Positions 53,173 through 63,357 are shown, counted from the stretch's first letter. The stretch is DNA of 64,000 nucleotides from Candidatus Pullichristensenella avicola (GCA_018711655.1 DVIA01000015.1:1-64000); one strand, 5' to 3'. A program made the numbers and translations. The notes: generated by a model from the letters alone, not told the origin.

Positions 53173-54544
53173 CCCGGGCACAGCCGGCTCGGGCGTTGGC
53201 GATCTGGACGCGAACGGCTTCGGGGGCGGGGCCGCCGTAGACTTTGCGCTTGGAAACGCAGTTGGCAAGGTCGATGAAGGAATAGACGTCTGAATCGAAG
53301 GCGGGGTGCACCTTGCGGTACTCCTCGAGGGGCAATGTATCGAGGGTTTCGCCCTTTTCGACGCACAGGCGCACGAGACGACCGGAGATAGCGTAGGCGT
53401 CGCGGAAGGGGACGCCTTTGGAAACGAGGTAATCCGCGCAGTCGGTGGCGTTGAGGAAGCCTGCCGCGGCAGCGGCGCGCATGCGTTCGGGGAAGAAGGT
53501 TGCCGTTTTCAGCATCGGAGGCAGCACATCAAGGCAGAGATCCACCGTATCCAGAGCGTCGAACACAGCCTCCTTGTCCTCCTGCAGATCTTTGTTGTAG
53601 GCGAGCGGCAGGCCCTTGACCGCCGTCAGAAGCGTGGTCAGCGCGCCATAGACGCGGCCCGTTTTGCCGCGGATCAATTCTGCCAGGTCGGGATTTTTTT
53701 TCTGCGGCATGATGGAGGAGCCAGTGGAGAAGCGGTCGTCCAGCGCCATAAAACGGAATTCCCACGAGCACCACAGGCAGATTTCCTCTGCAAAGCGCGA
53801 AAGATGCGCCATGAGGATGGAAAAATCCGCGAGCAGTTCCAGCACGAAATCGCGATCAGCGACGGCGTCGAGGCTGTTTTCCGTCACGCCGTTCATGCCG
53901 AGTTGTTCGGCCACGAACTGCCGGTCGAGCGCGTAGCCCGTGCCGGCCAGCGCGCCGGCGCCCAGGGGCGAGGTCAGCGTGCGCGCGCGGCACTGGGCAA
54001 GGCGTTCGCGGTCGCGCAAAAGCATCTGCGCATAGGCCATGAGGTGGTGCGCCAGCGTCACCGGCTGCGCCCGCTGCAAATGCGTATAGCCCGGCATGAC
54101 GGTATCCAGATGCTTTTCCGCCACATCGCACAGGGCCTGGATGAGAAGAGCGCACTTTTCGCGCGTTCGTTCGATCTCGTCGCCGAGGTAGAGGCGCAGA
54201 TCCAGCGCCACCTGATCGTTGCGGCTGCGGGCGGTGTGCAGTTTCTTGCCCGGCTGGCCGATGCGCCGGGTTAGTTCGGCCTCCACAAAGGTATGGATGT
54301 CCTCGCAGGTCATATCGATCTGCAATTTGCCCGCGTCGATGTCGGCGAGGATGCCTTGCAGGCCGCCAACGATGGCGCTGGTCTCCTCCGGCGCGAGCAC
54401 GCCGATCTTGCCCAGCATGCGCGCGTGGGCGATGGAACCGGCGATGTCCTGTCTGTACATGCGCGCGTCAAAGCCGATGGACTGATTCAACCGGTTGAGG
54501 CGCTCGTCCACGTCGCCCGCGAGCCTTCCCTGCCAGAGTTTCAT
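53072..54544 (-). CDS. argH: Argininosuccinate lyase with repeat-derived C-terminus
   Basis: Splits argininosuccinate into arginine and fumarate, the last step of arginine synthesis. The 490-residue protein has LWQGRLAGDVDERLNRLNQS, HTARSRNDQVALDLRLYL, and the lyase signature GSSIMPQKKNPD. The family normally ends near residue 455, just after VYGGPAPEAVR. Here the frame runs on for about 37 residues (454-490) encoded by the last 121-bp repeat, ending at a TGA inside the repeat. The tail is unlikely to have a function, but the core is complete. It lies 338 bp downstream of argG. Confidence 0.93.
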   Translation of the reverse strand: MKLWQGRLAGDVDERLNRLNQSIGFDARMYRQDIAGSIAHARMLGKIGVLAPEETSAIVGGLQGILADIDAGKLQIDMTCEDIHTFVEAELTRRIGQPGKKLHTARSRNDQVALDLRLYLGDEIERTREKCALLIQALCDVAEKHLDTVMPGYTHLQRAQPVTLAHHLMAYAQMLLRDRERLAQCRARTLTSPLGAGALAGTGYALDRQFVAEQLGMNGVTENSLDAVADRDFVLELLADFSILMAHLSRFAEEICLWCSWEFRFMALDDRFSTGSSIMPQKKNPDLAELIRGKTGRVYGALTTLLTAVKGLPLAYNKDLQEDKEAVFDALDTVDLCLDVLPPMLKTATFFPERMRAAAAAGFLNATDCADYLVSKGVPFRDAYAISGRLVRLCVEKGETLDTLPLEEYRKVHPAFDSDVYSFIDLANCVSKRKVYGGPAPEAVRVQIANARAGCARAGCAGGQTLPLMGGAYPPHAQGADALGCVPGER

Positions 54545-54882
54545 AATTCTGCATTCCTCCAGACGCGCAAAAGATCTGTCCCGGGGGCTGCCCAGAGCGC
54601 TGAGAAGCCCCTAACCGCAAAAATTGCCCTGATAAAATGAAAATCAGTGGCAATTTTGCTTCCGGCGTCAGCCGCACTTGCCGCCTGCGGCCGCTTACGT
54701 CCATGTAAGCTCCCCTGGCGGCAAGTTTGCTTCCCTGGGTGGATTTGCCGGGCCCTTCGGCATCGTCAAATCCAGTCGCCCCTGGCGACAAATTTTGCCG
54801 CTGGCAAAATTTCCCGGACTGCAGGCTTTCCCAATCCCGAACTGTCCTGCGGGCAGATCTTTCGCATGTAGTCGATACGAAC
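54545..54882 (-). other. argG-argH intergenic region with a series of hairpins
   Basis: This 338-bp gap holds at least four strong inverted repeats: AAAATTGCC/GGCAATTTT near 54616-54657, CTTGCCGCC/GGCGGCAAG near 54678-54726, TGGATTTG/CAAATCCA near 54738-54776, and AAATTTTGCC/GGCAAAATTT near 54789-54811. The last resembles a terminator for argG on the minus strand. They may reduce read-through or shape differential argG and argH expression. No gene is seen. Confidence 0.6.
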
Positions 54883-56094
<1,212 letters not shown>

Positions 56095-56110
56095 CGGAAT
56101 GCCCTCCTGA

Positions 56111-56162
56111 ATGAATATGCGATTCATGGTGTATATTATACACTATATCGGCGAAAAATCAA
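56111..56162 (-). promoter_or_regulatory. argG promoter with two ARG-box-like operators
   Basis: On the minus strand, TTGATT (56157-56162), a 16-nt spacer and TATAAT (56135-56140). Two palindromes cover it: ATGAAT/ATTCAT with 5-nt centre (56111-56127) and GTGTATA/TATACAC (56129-56143) on the -10. Their form and tandem spacing match ArgR/AhrC sites, so arginine repression is inferred. Confidence 0.72.
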
Positions 56163-56272
56163 GGGCTTATACGCATAATTATGTATTTTGTTTGTTAAAA
56201 AGGCGCGCGGAACGGAAAATGGGACGCGGCGCGCGTCCGCGCCCATCCGTTCGGCGCGCCCAGGGCGGCGTT

Positions 56273-57127
56273 TCAGCGCCTGGCGGCCTCCAGGGCCTCC
56301 CAGATGCGCTGCAAATCGTCGGCGCTATAGTAGGAAATGATCAGCCGGCCGCGGTTTTTGTCGCCGTCGATTTTGGAACGGGTGCCAAACAGGGCGCGGG
56401 CCATATCCTCCAGTTGCACAAGTTCCGGATCGGGCCGTTTGGGGGCGGGGGCGGGCGCGACCGGCTGCGCGCAGATGCGCTCCATCTGGCGCACGGACCA
56501 GTTCTGCTGCACGGCGAGGTTGGCAAGCTGCACCTGCCGAGAGGGATCGACCGAAACCAGGGCGCGCGCGTGGCCGGCGGTGAGGCGGCCGTCCACGAGC
56601 ATTTTCTGCACTTCCTCCGGCAGCGTCAGAAGGCGCAGCAGGTTGGCGATCGCCGGGCGGCTCTTGCCCAGGCGTTCGGCCACGCGCTCCTGCGTAAGGC
56701 CGGCGGCCTCCATCAGCCGCTTGACGCCGGCGGCCTCCTCCATGGGGTTGAGGTCGTCGCGCTGCAGGTTTTCCACCAGCGCCGCTTCGAGTCGCTTTTG
56801 TTCGTCCCAGTCGCGCACAATGGCGGGGATCTCGTCAAGGCCCGCCAGGCGCGAGGCGCGATAGCGGCGCTCGCCTGCGATGATCTCAAAGCGCTCGCCG
56901 GTCTTGCGCACGATGATGGGTTGCAAAACGCCCACGGCGCGGATGGACTCGGCAAGCTCGCGCAGCGCCGCTTCGTCAAAGCGCGCGCGCGGCTGGCTGC
57001 GGTTGGGGTCGATGTCCGTCAGTTTCAGGGAGCGCACCTCGTCGCGGCTGACCGCGGCGTTTTCCGCCGCTTCGCCCAGAAGCGCCCCCAGGCCGCGGCC
57101 CAGGCCGCGCTGCACTTTTGCCGTCAT
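56273..57127 (-). CDS. parB: Chromosome-partitioning protein ParB (Spo0J-like)
   Basis: A CTP-dependent DNA clamp that loads at parS and helps segregate the origin. The 284-residue protein has GLGRGLGALLG, the ParB/Srx domain with GERRYRAS, VENLQRDDLNPMEEA and a HTH (LTQERVAERLGKSRPAIANLLR). The ATG at 57127 follows GAGGGGAAATAG. It follows parA with one base between. Confidence 0.94.
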   Translation of the reverse strand: MTAKVQRGLGRGLGALLGEAAENAAVSRDEVRSLKLTDIDPNRSQPRARFDEAALRELAESIRAVGVLQPIIVRKTGERFEIIAGERRYRASRLAGLDEIPAIVRDWDEQKRLEAALVENLQRDDLNPMEEAAGVKRLMEAAGLTQERVAERLGKSRPAIANLLRLLTLPEEVQKMLVDGRLTAGHARALVSVDPSRQVQLANLAVQQNWSVRQMERICAQPVAPAPAPKRPDPELVQLEDMARALFGTRSKIDGDKNRGRLIISYYSADDLQRIWEALEAARR

Positions 57128-57128
57128 A

Positions 57129-57899
57129 CTATTTCCCCTCATTTCTGCCGATCAGTTCTTTGGCCAGCGCCCGATAGGCCGCCGCGCCGTTGCAGCGCCC
57201 ATCGTAGCGGTGGATGGGCATGCCATAGCTGGGCGCTTCGCTCAAGCGCACGTTGCGGGGAATGAGCGTTTCAAACGCCTCCCTGGGGAAGTGATTGCGC
57301 ACCTCCGCCACGACCTGCGCGCCGAGGTTCGTGCGCGCGTCGAACATGGTCAGAACGATGCCCTCTACCTCCAGGGCGGGATTGAGCTTTTTGCGCACCA
57401 GTTTCACCGTGTTCATCAACTGGCCCACGCCTTCAAGGGCGTAGTATTCGCACTGAATGGGCACCAGGACGCTGTCGGCCGCGGTGAGGGCGTTGAGCGT
57501 GAGGAGCCCCAGCGAGGGCGGGCAGTCGATGAAGATATAATCGAACGCCTCCCGCAGCGGCGCAAGCGCCGTTTTCAAAAGCCCTTCGCGGCCCTCGAGG
57601 CCGACCAGTTCCACCTCCGCGCCAGCCAGTTCGATGCCGGCGGGGATGAGCATGAGATCGTCAAAGCCGGTATCGACGCAGGCGTCGGCGGCCGCGGCCT
57701 CGCCCAGCAACACTTCGTAAACCGTGGCGGCGCGCGCGCCCGCTTCCGCGCCCAGGCCGCTGGTGGCGTTGCCCTGGGGGTCGATGTCCACCAGGAGCGT
57801 CCGCTTTCCGGCTTCGGCCACGCAGGCGCTCAGGTTGACGGAGGTCGTGGTCTTGCCCACGCCGCCCTTCTGGTTGGAAATGGCGATGATTTTGCCCAT
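57129..57899 (-). CDS. parA: Chromosome-partitioning ATPase ParA (Soj)
   Basis: A 256-residue Walker-type ATPase with the deviant P-loop QKGGVGKTTTSVNL, the Walker A' DIDPQGNATSG, and DCPPSLGLLT. Works with ParB on the nucleoid. It lies between citramalate synthase and parB; no parS-like 16-mer was noticed nearby by eye. Confidence 0.95.
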   Translation of the reverse strand: MGKIIAISNQKGGVGKTTTSVNLSACVAEAGKRTLLVDIDPQGNATSGLGAEAGARAATVYEVLLGEAAAADACVDTGFDDLMLIPAGIELAGAEVELVGLEGREGLLKTALAPLREAFDYIFIDCPPSLGLLTLNALTAADSVLVPIQCEYYALEGVGQLMNTVKLVRKKLNPALEVEGIVLTMFDARTNLGAQVVAEVRNHFPREAFETLIPRNVRLSEAPSYGMPIHRYDGRCNGAAAYRALAKELIGRNEGK

Positions 57900-57931
57900 G
57901 TGCGTTCCGTCCTTCGTCCAATACTGTATAT

Positions 57932-59509
57932 TTATGCTTCGCCCGGCGCCGTGTGCATCAGCAGACAGTCAATGGAATCCGTCAGCGCGATGAAACTGGC
58001 CTCGATGACGTTGGTGGACACGCCTACGGTGGAGTAGACGTTTTTCCCGTCCGTGGAGTCGATATGCACGCGCACGGCGCTGGCCGTGCCGCTGCCGGAA
58101 ACGACGCGCACCTTGAAATCGCTCAGGCGCATGTTGCCCAGCGCCGGATAAAAGCGCGAAAGCGCCTTGCGCAGGGCAAGGTCCAGGGCGTTGACCGGGC
58201 CGTCGCCCTCGTCGGCGGTGATCTCCACGCGCTCGTCCACCGAGACTTTTACATAGGCCTGCGCGTTGAGGGGGCTGGGGTCCGGCCGGGAAAAGACGTG
58301 GAAATCCAGCACCTTGAAAAAAGCGGGACGGCGGCCGAGAGCTTCGAGGATGCGCAGGGTCAGAGAGCCGTCCGCGTCCTCGAAGGAATAGCCCTCCGCC
58401 TCCAGCGCCTTGATGTTTTCCAGGATACGGATGGTGGCCTCGCTTTCGCGCGTCAATTCCGGCGCGACTTTTCTAAGCCGCGTCAGAAGCGCGCTGCGGC
58501 CCGCCACTTCGCTGATGAGCAGGCGGCGGCGGTTGCCGACCAGGCGGGGGTCGATGTGCTCAAAACTGTCGCGGCGCTTGAGCACGCCGTCGATGTGCAT
58601 GCCGCCCTTGTGGGCGAAGGCGTTGCGGCCAACATAGGGCATGCTCTCGTCCATGTTGAGGTTGGCAAGCTCGCTGATAAAGCGCGCCGTATCGCACAGC
58701 AGGGAGAGGCAGCCGTCCGGCAGGGCGCGGACGCCCATTTTCAGTTCCAGATTGGGCAGAACTTCGCAAAGGTTGGCGTTGCCGCAGCGCTCGCCATAGC
58801 CGTTGACGGTGCCCTGCACCTGCATGGCCCCGGCTTCGACCGCGGCCAGCGTGCCGGCGGTGGCCAGCCCGGCGTCGTTGTGACAATGGATGGCCACCGG
58901 CACGCAGAAGCGATCGACGACGGCGCGCACCGCTTCCGCCAGCGCGCGCGGCAGCGTGCCGCCGTTGGTGTCGCACAGGGAAAGCCGCGCCGCGCCGCCG
59001 CGCACGGCGGCCTCCAGGGCGGAAAGGGCGTAGGCGGGATCCTCGCGGTAACCGTCGAAAAAGTGCTCGGCGTCGAAAAATACGCTCATGCCGCGCTGGG
59101 TGAGGAAGCGGGCCGTATCCTCGATCATGGAAAGGTTTTCCTCCGGGGTTACGCCCACCACATCGCGCGCCTGCGAAACGCTGGCCTTGCCGACGATGCT
59201 GGCAATGTGCGCGCCGCTTTCCAGCAGGGCGCGCAGCGCGGCGTCGTCCTCGGCGCGCACGCCGCTTCGGCGCGTCATGCCAAAGGCGGCGAGACGGGCG
59301 TTTTTCAGGCGCAGGTTGTCCCGCGCAAAGCGGAACAATTCCGCGTCCTTGGGGTTGGAAAAGGGGTTGCCGGCTTCAATATAGCTCACGCCCAATTTGT
59401 CCAGCGCGCGCACGAGCTTGATCTTGTCCTCCAGAGAAAAGATCACGCCCGCGGCCTGCACGCCGTCGCGCAGCGTCGTATCGAGAATCTCCACCGTGCG
59501 CTGGTTCAC
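57932..59509 (-). CDS. cimA: Citramalate synthase
   Basis: Condenses pyruvate with acetyl-CoA to citramalate, opening a threonine-independent route to isoleucine. The 525-residue LeuA-type protein has the N-terminal EILDTTLRDGVQAAG, HCHNDAGLATA, NGYGERCGNANL, and a C-terminal LeuA dimer/allosteric domain. Overall length and DTTLRDG...HNDAGLA order fit the CimA group (2-isopropylmalate synthase is an alternative). GTG at 59509 is chosen: GGGAGG lies 8 nt upstream. A promoter is seen at 59541. Confidence 0.88.
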   Translation of the reverse strand: MNQRTVEILDTTLRDGVQAAGVIFSLEDKIKLVRALDKLGVSYIEAGNPFSNPKDAELFRFARDNLRLKNARLAAFGMTRRSGVRAEDDAALRALLESGAHIASIVGKASVSQARDVVGVTPEENLSMIEDTARFLTQRGMSVFFDAEHFFDGYREDPAYALSALEAAVRGGAARLSLCDTNGGTLPRALAEAVRAVVDRFCVPVAIHCHNDAGLATAGTLAAVEAGAMQVQGTVNGYGERCGNANLCEVLPNLELKMGVRALPDGCLSLLCDTARFISELANLNMDESMPYVGRNAFAHKGGMHIDGVLKRRDSFEHIDPRLVGNRRRLLISEVAGRSALLTRLRKVAPELTRESEATIRILENIKALEAEGYSFEDADGSLTLRILEALGRRPAFFKVLDFHVFSRPDPSPLNAQAYVKVSVDERVEITADEGDGPVNALDLALRKALSRFYPALGNMRLSDFKVRVVSGSGTASAVRVHIDSTDGKNVYSTVGVSTNVIEASFIALTDSIDCLLMHTAPGEA

Positions 59510-59540
59510 ATCCTTCGCCTCCCATTTTCCATGTCCTTCT

Positions 59541-59569
59541 ATTGTAGCAAGTTTTGCGGGGAAAGGCAA
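59541..59569 (-). promoter_or_regulatory. Promoter of cimA
   Basis: On the minus strand, TTGCCT (59564-59569), a 17-nt spacer and TACAAT (59541-59546). It may also serve parA and parB. Confidence 0.65.
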
Positions 59570-59655
59570 GATGCAAACCGGGGCTTTTGCGTTCAGAAAG
59601 CTGTCACGCGCTTCTAATCCGGTTTTAATTTGCCGGCATGGCGCTTTAATGTTTG

Positions 59656-59664
59656 TGGTATACT
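59656..59664 (+). promoter_or_regulatory. Extended -10 promoter of the DUF4342 gene
   Basis: TGGTATACT (TGN-TATACT), 36 nt upstream of the ATG; no strong -35. Confidence 0.5.
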
Positions 59665-59699
59665 ATATTCGCGTTGGCAGGACGGAAGGAGGAAACAAA

Positions 59700-60251
59700 A
59701 TGACCAACTATGAAATGGTAGAACTGTTGCGCCAGAAGGCCAACGTCAGTTACGAAGAGGCCAAGGCCGCCCTGGAGGCGGCGAACTGGGACCTGCTGGA
59801 CGCCATCGTGCTTTTGGAACGGGAGGGCAAGGTGCCCGAAAACGACGCCCGCTTTTCCACCAAGGCGGAAACCGGAGCGAAAGAGGAGGAGCGCGACGCG
59901 CGCCAGAAGCGGCGCGACGGCGCTTTCCGGGACGGCGCGCGCACCGTGGGCGGCATTTTCCGCCGCATGCTCAATTACGGCAACCGCAATTTCATCGTCG
60001 CTTCGCGCGATGGAAAGGAAGTCGTCTCCCTGCCGCTGACGGCGTTCGTGCTGTTGCTGCTCATCCCGCCCATCACCATTTGGCTGATGCTCGTTCTTAT
60101 GATTGTCGGCCTGTTCTTCGGGTTGCGCTACTCGCTGCGCGGCGAACACCCCGCCAACGAAAAGGTCAACGAGTACATACACAAGGCCGAAAGCGCCGCC
60201 GAACGCGTCAAGGAAAGCTGGCAGGAAAAAGACGAGGACGCGTCGAAGTAA
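59700..60251 (+). CDS. DUF4342 membrane protein with UBA-like N-terminus
   Basis: A 183-residue protein. The N-terminal 45 residues (VSYEEAKAALEAANWDLLDA) form a UBA/TS-N-like helix bundle; a basic stretch follows, then one long hydrophobic segment (about 112-141). The C-terminal tail is charged. This is the DUF4342 arrangement seen in many Clostridia. Function unknown. GGAAGGAGG precedes the ATG at 59700. It lies upstream of a two-component system, separated by a GC-rich hairpin. Confidence 0.8.
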   Translation: MTNYEMVELLRQKANVSYEEAKAALEAANWDLLDAIVLLEREGKVPENDARFSTKAETGAKEEERDARQKRRDGAFRDGARTVGGIFRRMLNYGNRNFIVASRDGKEVVSLPLTAFVLLLLIPPITIWLMLVLMIVGLFFGLRYSLRGEHPANEKVNEYIHKAESAAERVKESWQEKDEDASK

Positions 60252-60258
60252 ACAGCGG

Positions 60259-60295
60259 CCCCCGGCCGCGGCGCGCGGGGCGGCGCGGCCGGGGG
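60259..60295 (+). other. GC-rich hairpin before the third two-component system
   Basis: An 11-bp stem, CCCCCGGCCGC/GCGGCCGGGGG (60259-60269 with 60285-60295), no T-run. It sits between the DUF4342 gene and the response regulator and may partly attenuate transcription between them. Confidence 0.5.
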
Positions 60296-60321
60296 AAACG
60301 CTCTGAAGGGGGTGCGAGGCG

Positions 60322-61008
60322 GTGGAGGAGAAAATACTCATCGTCGAGGACGAGGAAAAGCTGGCCCGTTTCGTTGAACTGGAACTCGTCCACGAGGGAT
60401 ATCGCGTGGATAAGGCCATGGATGGCCGCGACGGACTGGCGATGGCCGAAGAAGGCGATTACGATCTGCTGCTTCTGGACGTGATGCTGCCCGGCATGAG
60501 CGGCATGGAGCTTTTGCGCCGCCTGCGCCGCGCGAAGCAGACGCCGGTGATCATGGTCACGGCGCGCGACGCGGTAATGGACAAGGTCACGGGCCTGGAT
60601 ATGGGCGCGGACGACTATATCACCAAGCCCTTCGAGATCGAGGAACTGCTGGCGCGCATCCGCGCGGCGCTGCGCAAGCGCTCGGCGGCGACGGCGGGGG
60701 AAGGGCCGCTGGTCTCGGGCAGGCTTTCGCTGGACCCCGATCGCCACATCGTGCGTTACGGCGGAGAAGAGATCGCCCTTACCAGCCGCGAGTTCGATCT
60801 TCTGCAGGCGTTGATGGAGAACCGTTCGATCGTCCTTCGGCGCGAGCAGCTGCTTTCCAAGGTATGGGGCTACGATTATATGGGGGAAACCAACGTGGTG
60901 GACGTCTATATCCGCTATCTGCGCGCCAAGATCGACGAAAAATTCGGCGTAAAATTCATCCACACGGTTCGCGGCGTGGGCTATGTGTTCCGCGATGCGG
61001 AAGCATGA
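60322..61008 (+). CDS. OmpR-family response regulator
   Basis: A 228-residue regulator: receiver (VEDEE, LLLDVMLP, VTARD, ITKPF) and OmpR winged helix (LTSREFDLLQAL, VDVYIRYLRAKID, HTVRGVGYVF). GTG start at 60322; the kinase follows with an ATGA overlap. Confidence 0.92.
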   Translation: MEEKILIVEDEEKLARFVELELVHEGYRVDKAMDGRDGLAMAEEGDYDLLLLDVMLPGMSGMELLRRLRRAKQTPVIMVTARDAVMDKVTGLDMGADDYITKPFEIEELLARIRAALRKRSAATAGEGPLVSGRLSLDPDRHIVRYGGEEIALTSREFDLLQALMENRSIVLRREQLLSKVWGYDYMGETNVVDVYIRYLRAKIDEKFGVKFIHTVRGVGYVFRDAEA

Positions 61009-62309
61009 GCGAGAGCCGCCGCGTGACCTCCACGGCCCGAAGCATCCAGCGCTCGTGGCTGTGGAGGCTTTTCAAGTTGTATTTCTGGCTGGATCTGTTG
61101 CTGGCGCTGCTGGCCATGGGCTGCTTCTGTTTTTATGAGGAATTGTCCGCCCTTGGCGCGGCGTGGACGCCCGGCCTGGAGCGCACGGTGGAAATGGGCG
61201 CGCAGGGCGGGTTTTTCCAGCGCGTGAGGGACGCGGTCTACATCTTCTACGGCCCGGAGGGCGAGATGCACGCCGTGACCGTGAAGCCCTTTTTCAACGC
61301 CGCCCTGCCCGCCGCCTTTGCGCTGCTCGCCTTCGAGGCCATGTCGCTTCTGCGCCAGCTTCTCTTTGGCGGCCGCCGCGCGCGACGGCTTTTGCGGCCC
61401 CTGGACGAGATGGCCCGCGCCACCCGCGCCCTGCTTGAGCGCCAGCAGACCTTCGAACACGCGCCTTTGGACGACGAACGGCTGCACGACCTCGAGGCCC
61501 GCATCAAATCCATGCGCCCGGAGGAAACGCTGCGCACTGGCGACCGCGACCTGCGCGGCCTGGAGGACGCCGTCAACAGCCTGCTCGCCCGGCTGCACGA
61601 ATCCTATCAGCGCCAGGGCCAGTTCGTTTCCGACGCTTCGCACGAACTGCGCACGCCCATCGCCGTCATTCAGGGCTACGCCGCCATGCTCGACCGCTGG
61701 GGCAAGAGCGACGAAAAGATCCTGAACGAAGGCATCGCCGCCATCAAGTCCGAGAGCGAGTACATGAAAAAGCTCGTCGATCAGCTCCTTTTCCTCGCCC
61801 GCGGCGATATGGGGCGCAGCCGGTTGGATATGCGGCTTCTCAACGTTTCGGAACTGGTCAAGGAGGTCTACGAGGATTCGCAACTCATCGACCGCAACCA
61901 CGACTGGCGCATCGAAACCGAGGAAAACGTTGCGGCGCTGGCCGATCGGGACATGCTCAAGCAGTGCTGCCGCGTCTTGTGCGACAACGCCAGCAAATAT
62001 ACGCCCGCCGGGGGCGTCGTTCGCCTGCGCGCCCGCCGCGCCGCGGATGGCGGGGCGATGATCGAGGTGCAGGATTCCGGCATCGGCATCAGCCGCGAGG
62101 ATATTTCCCGCGTCTTTGACCGTTTCTATCGCTCGGATCCGGCGCGCGGGCGCAACAGCGGCGGCGCGGGGCTGGGCCTTTCCATCGCCCGGTGGATCGT
62201 CGAAAGCCATGGCGGCCACTTCGAAGTGCTTTCCCGCGAGGGCATCGGCACGCGCTTTACCGTGGTGCTGCCGCCGCCCAGGGCTGCCGCCGGCGCGGAG
62301 CGCGCCTGA
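61005..62309 (+). CDS. Sensor histidine kinase
   Basis: A 434-residue membrane kinase. TM1 about 27-45, a short outer loop, TM2 about 97-115, then a HAMP-like/linker region. H box SDASHELRTPIAVIQG, N box CRVLCDNASKYTP, G1 VQDSGIGI, F box FDRFYRSD, G2 GGAGLGLSIA. All catalytic boxes are intact. The signal is unknown. Probably works with the overlapping regulator. Confidence 0.92.
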   Translation: MSESRRVTSTARSIQRSWLWRLFKLYFWLDLLLALLAMGCFCFYEELSALGAAWTPGLERTVEMGAQGGFFQRVRDAVYIFYGPEGEMHAVTVKPFFNAALPAAFALLAFEAMSLLRQLLFGGRRARRLLRPLDEMARATRALLERQQTFEHAPLDDERLHDLEARIKSMRPEETLRTGDRDLRGLEDAVNSLLARLHESYQRQGQFVSDASHELRTPIAVIQGYAAMLDRWGKSDEKILNEGIAAIKSESEYMKKLVDQLLFLARGDMGRSRLDMRLLNVSELVKEVYEDSQLIDRNHDWRIETEENVAALADRDMLKQCCRVLCDNASKYTPAGGVVRLRARRAADGGAMIEVQDSGIGISREDISRVFDRFYRSDPARGRNSGGAGLGLSIARWIVESHGGHFEVLSREGIGTRFTVVLPPPRAAAGAERA

Positions 62310-62312
62310 GGC

Positions 62313-62508
62313 GGCCGCTCCTTGCGCGCCGGGAGCGGCCCTGCGCCCGCCGGTTTTCGCGGGGGCATGGCGCCTGAAGCCGCGCGCGTTTTCATGGATC
62401 ATTGCGCGGCCGTCGCTTTCGGCCCTGGAAGCGCCGGCGGCAACGGCGCGTTGACCGCCCGCCGATGCTTTTGCCGCGTTCAACGCCCCTTGCGCAAGGG
62501 GCGTTTTT
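62313..62508 (+). terminator. Two hairpins after the kinase gene, the second a full terminator
   Basis: First a GC stem GGCCGCTCC/GGAGCGGCC (62313-62321 with 62332-62340) without T-run. Then AACGCCCCTT/AAGGGGCGTT (62482-62491 with 62496-62505) followed by TTTTT to 62508, a clear intrinsic terminator. I see no gene between 62310 and 62648. Confidence 0.8.
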
Positions 62509-62614
62509 GCGCTGCGGACGGGGCGCATAAAGCCGGCGTAAACGCATGGCCGCGCATTTCACATGCGCGCCTGAAACAGTTTTCTTTTTAGACACAATTT
62601 TTTCCGCCGGACGT

Positions 62615-62623
62615 GGTATAATT
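62615..62623 (+). promoter_or_regulatory. Extended -10 promoter of the ABC exporter genes
   Basis: TGGTATAAT (TGN-TATAAT), 32 nt upstream of the ATG at 62655; no good -35. Confidence 0.6.
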
Positions 62624-62654
62624 ATATCGGCATAAAGGGTGGAGGCGGATGCAT

Positions 62655-63356
62655 ATGGCCTATGTCGAGTTTCGCAAGGTCAAAAAACAGTATCGCATGG
62701 GCGAGGTGACCATCGACGCGCTGCGCGATGTGAGCTTTGAAATTGAAAAGGGAGAAATCTGCGTCATCGTCGGCGCGTCGGGCGCGGGCAAGACCACGCT
62801 GCTGAACATTCTGGGCGGCATGGATACGCTCACCAAGGGCCATGTGCTGCTCGACGGGCGCGATATTTCCCATTATTCTTCCAAGGCGCTGACCAAATAC
62901 CGCCGCTACGACATCGGCTTTGTGTTTCAGTTTTACAACCTCGTGCCCAACCTGACGGCGTTGGAAAACGTGGAATTGGCGGCGCAGATCAGCCGGCGGC
63001 CGCTTCCGCCGCGCAAGGTGCTCAAACAGGTGGGGCTGGAGGGACGCATGCGCAATTTTCCCGCCCAGCTTTCCGGCGGCGAGCAGCAGCGCGTGGCCAT
63101 TGCCCGCGCGCTGGCCAAGAACCCGAAGCTGCTTTTGTGCGACGAACCCACCGGCGCCCTGGACTATAACACCGGCAAGGCCATTTTGAAGCTTTTGCAG
63201 GATACCTCGCGGGAAAAGGGCATCACCGTGGTCATCATCACGCACAATCAGGCCATTACCGCCATGGCGGATCGCATCATTGAGATCAAAAACGGCATGG
63301 TCGCGTCCATGCGCAAAAACGAACACATCGTTCCGGTCGAGGAGATCGAGTGGTAA
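62655..63356 (+). CDS. ABC transporter ATP-binding protein (MacB/LolD type)
   Basis: A 233-residue ATPase with Walker [11 protein letters not shown] loop [13 protein letters not shown], signature LSGGEQQR, Walker [13 protein letters not shown] and the His switch ITHN. This is the group paired with FtsX-type permeases. The ATG at 62655 has GGAGG 9 nt upstream; the ATG at 62649 is too close to it. The permease starts right after. It may be a target of the two-component pair upstream, though a terminator separates them. Confidence 0.93.
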   Translation: MAYVEFRKVKKQYRMGEVTIDALRDVSFEIEKGEICVIVGASGAGKTTLLNILGGMDTLTKGHVLLDGRDISHYSSKALTKYRRYDIGFVFQFYNLVPNLTALENVELAAQISRRPLPPRKVLKQVGLEGRMRNFPAQLSGGEQQRVAIARALAKNPKLLLCDEPTGALDYNTGKAILKLLQDTSREKGITVVIITHNQAITAMADRIIEIKNGMVASMRKNEHIVPVEEIEW

Positions 63357-63357
63357 T

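Noticed and set aside
52138-53366. Small repetitive proteins predicted in the 121-bp repeats
   Set aside because: They occur on both strands, restart at each copy and have no recognisable fold; best explained as repeat DNA.
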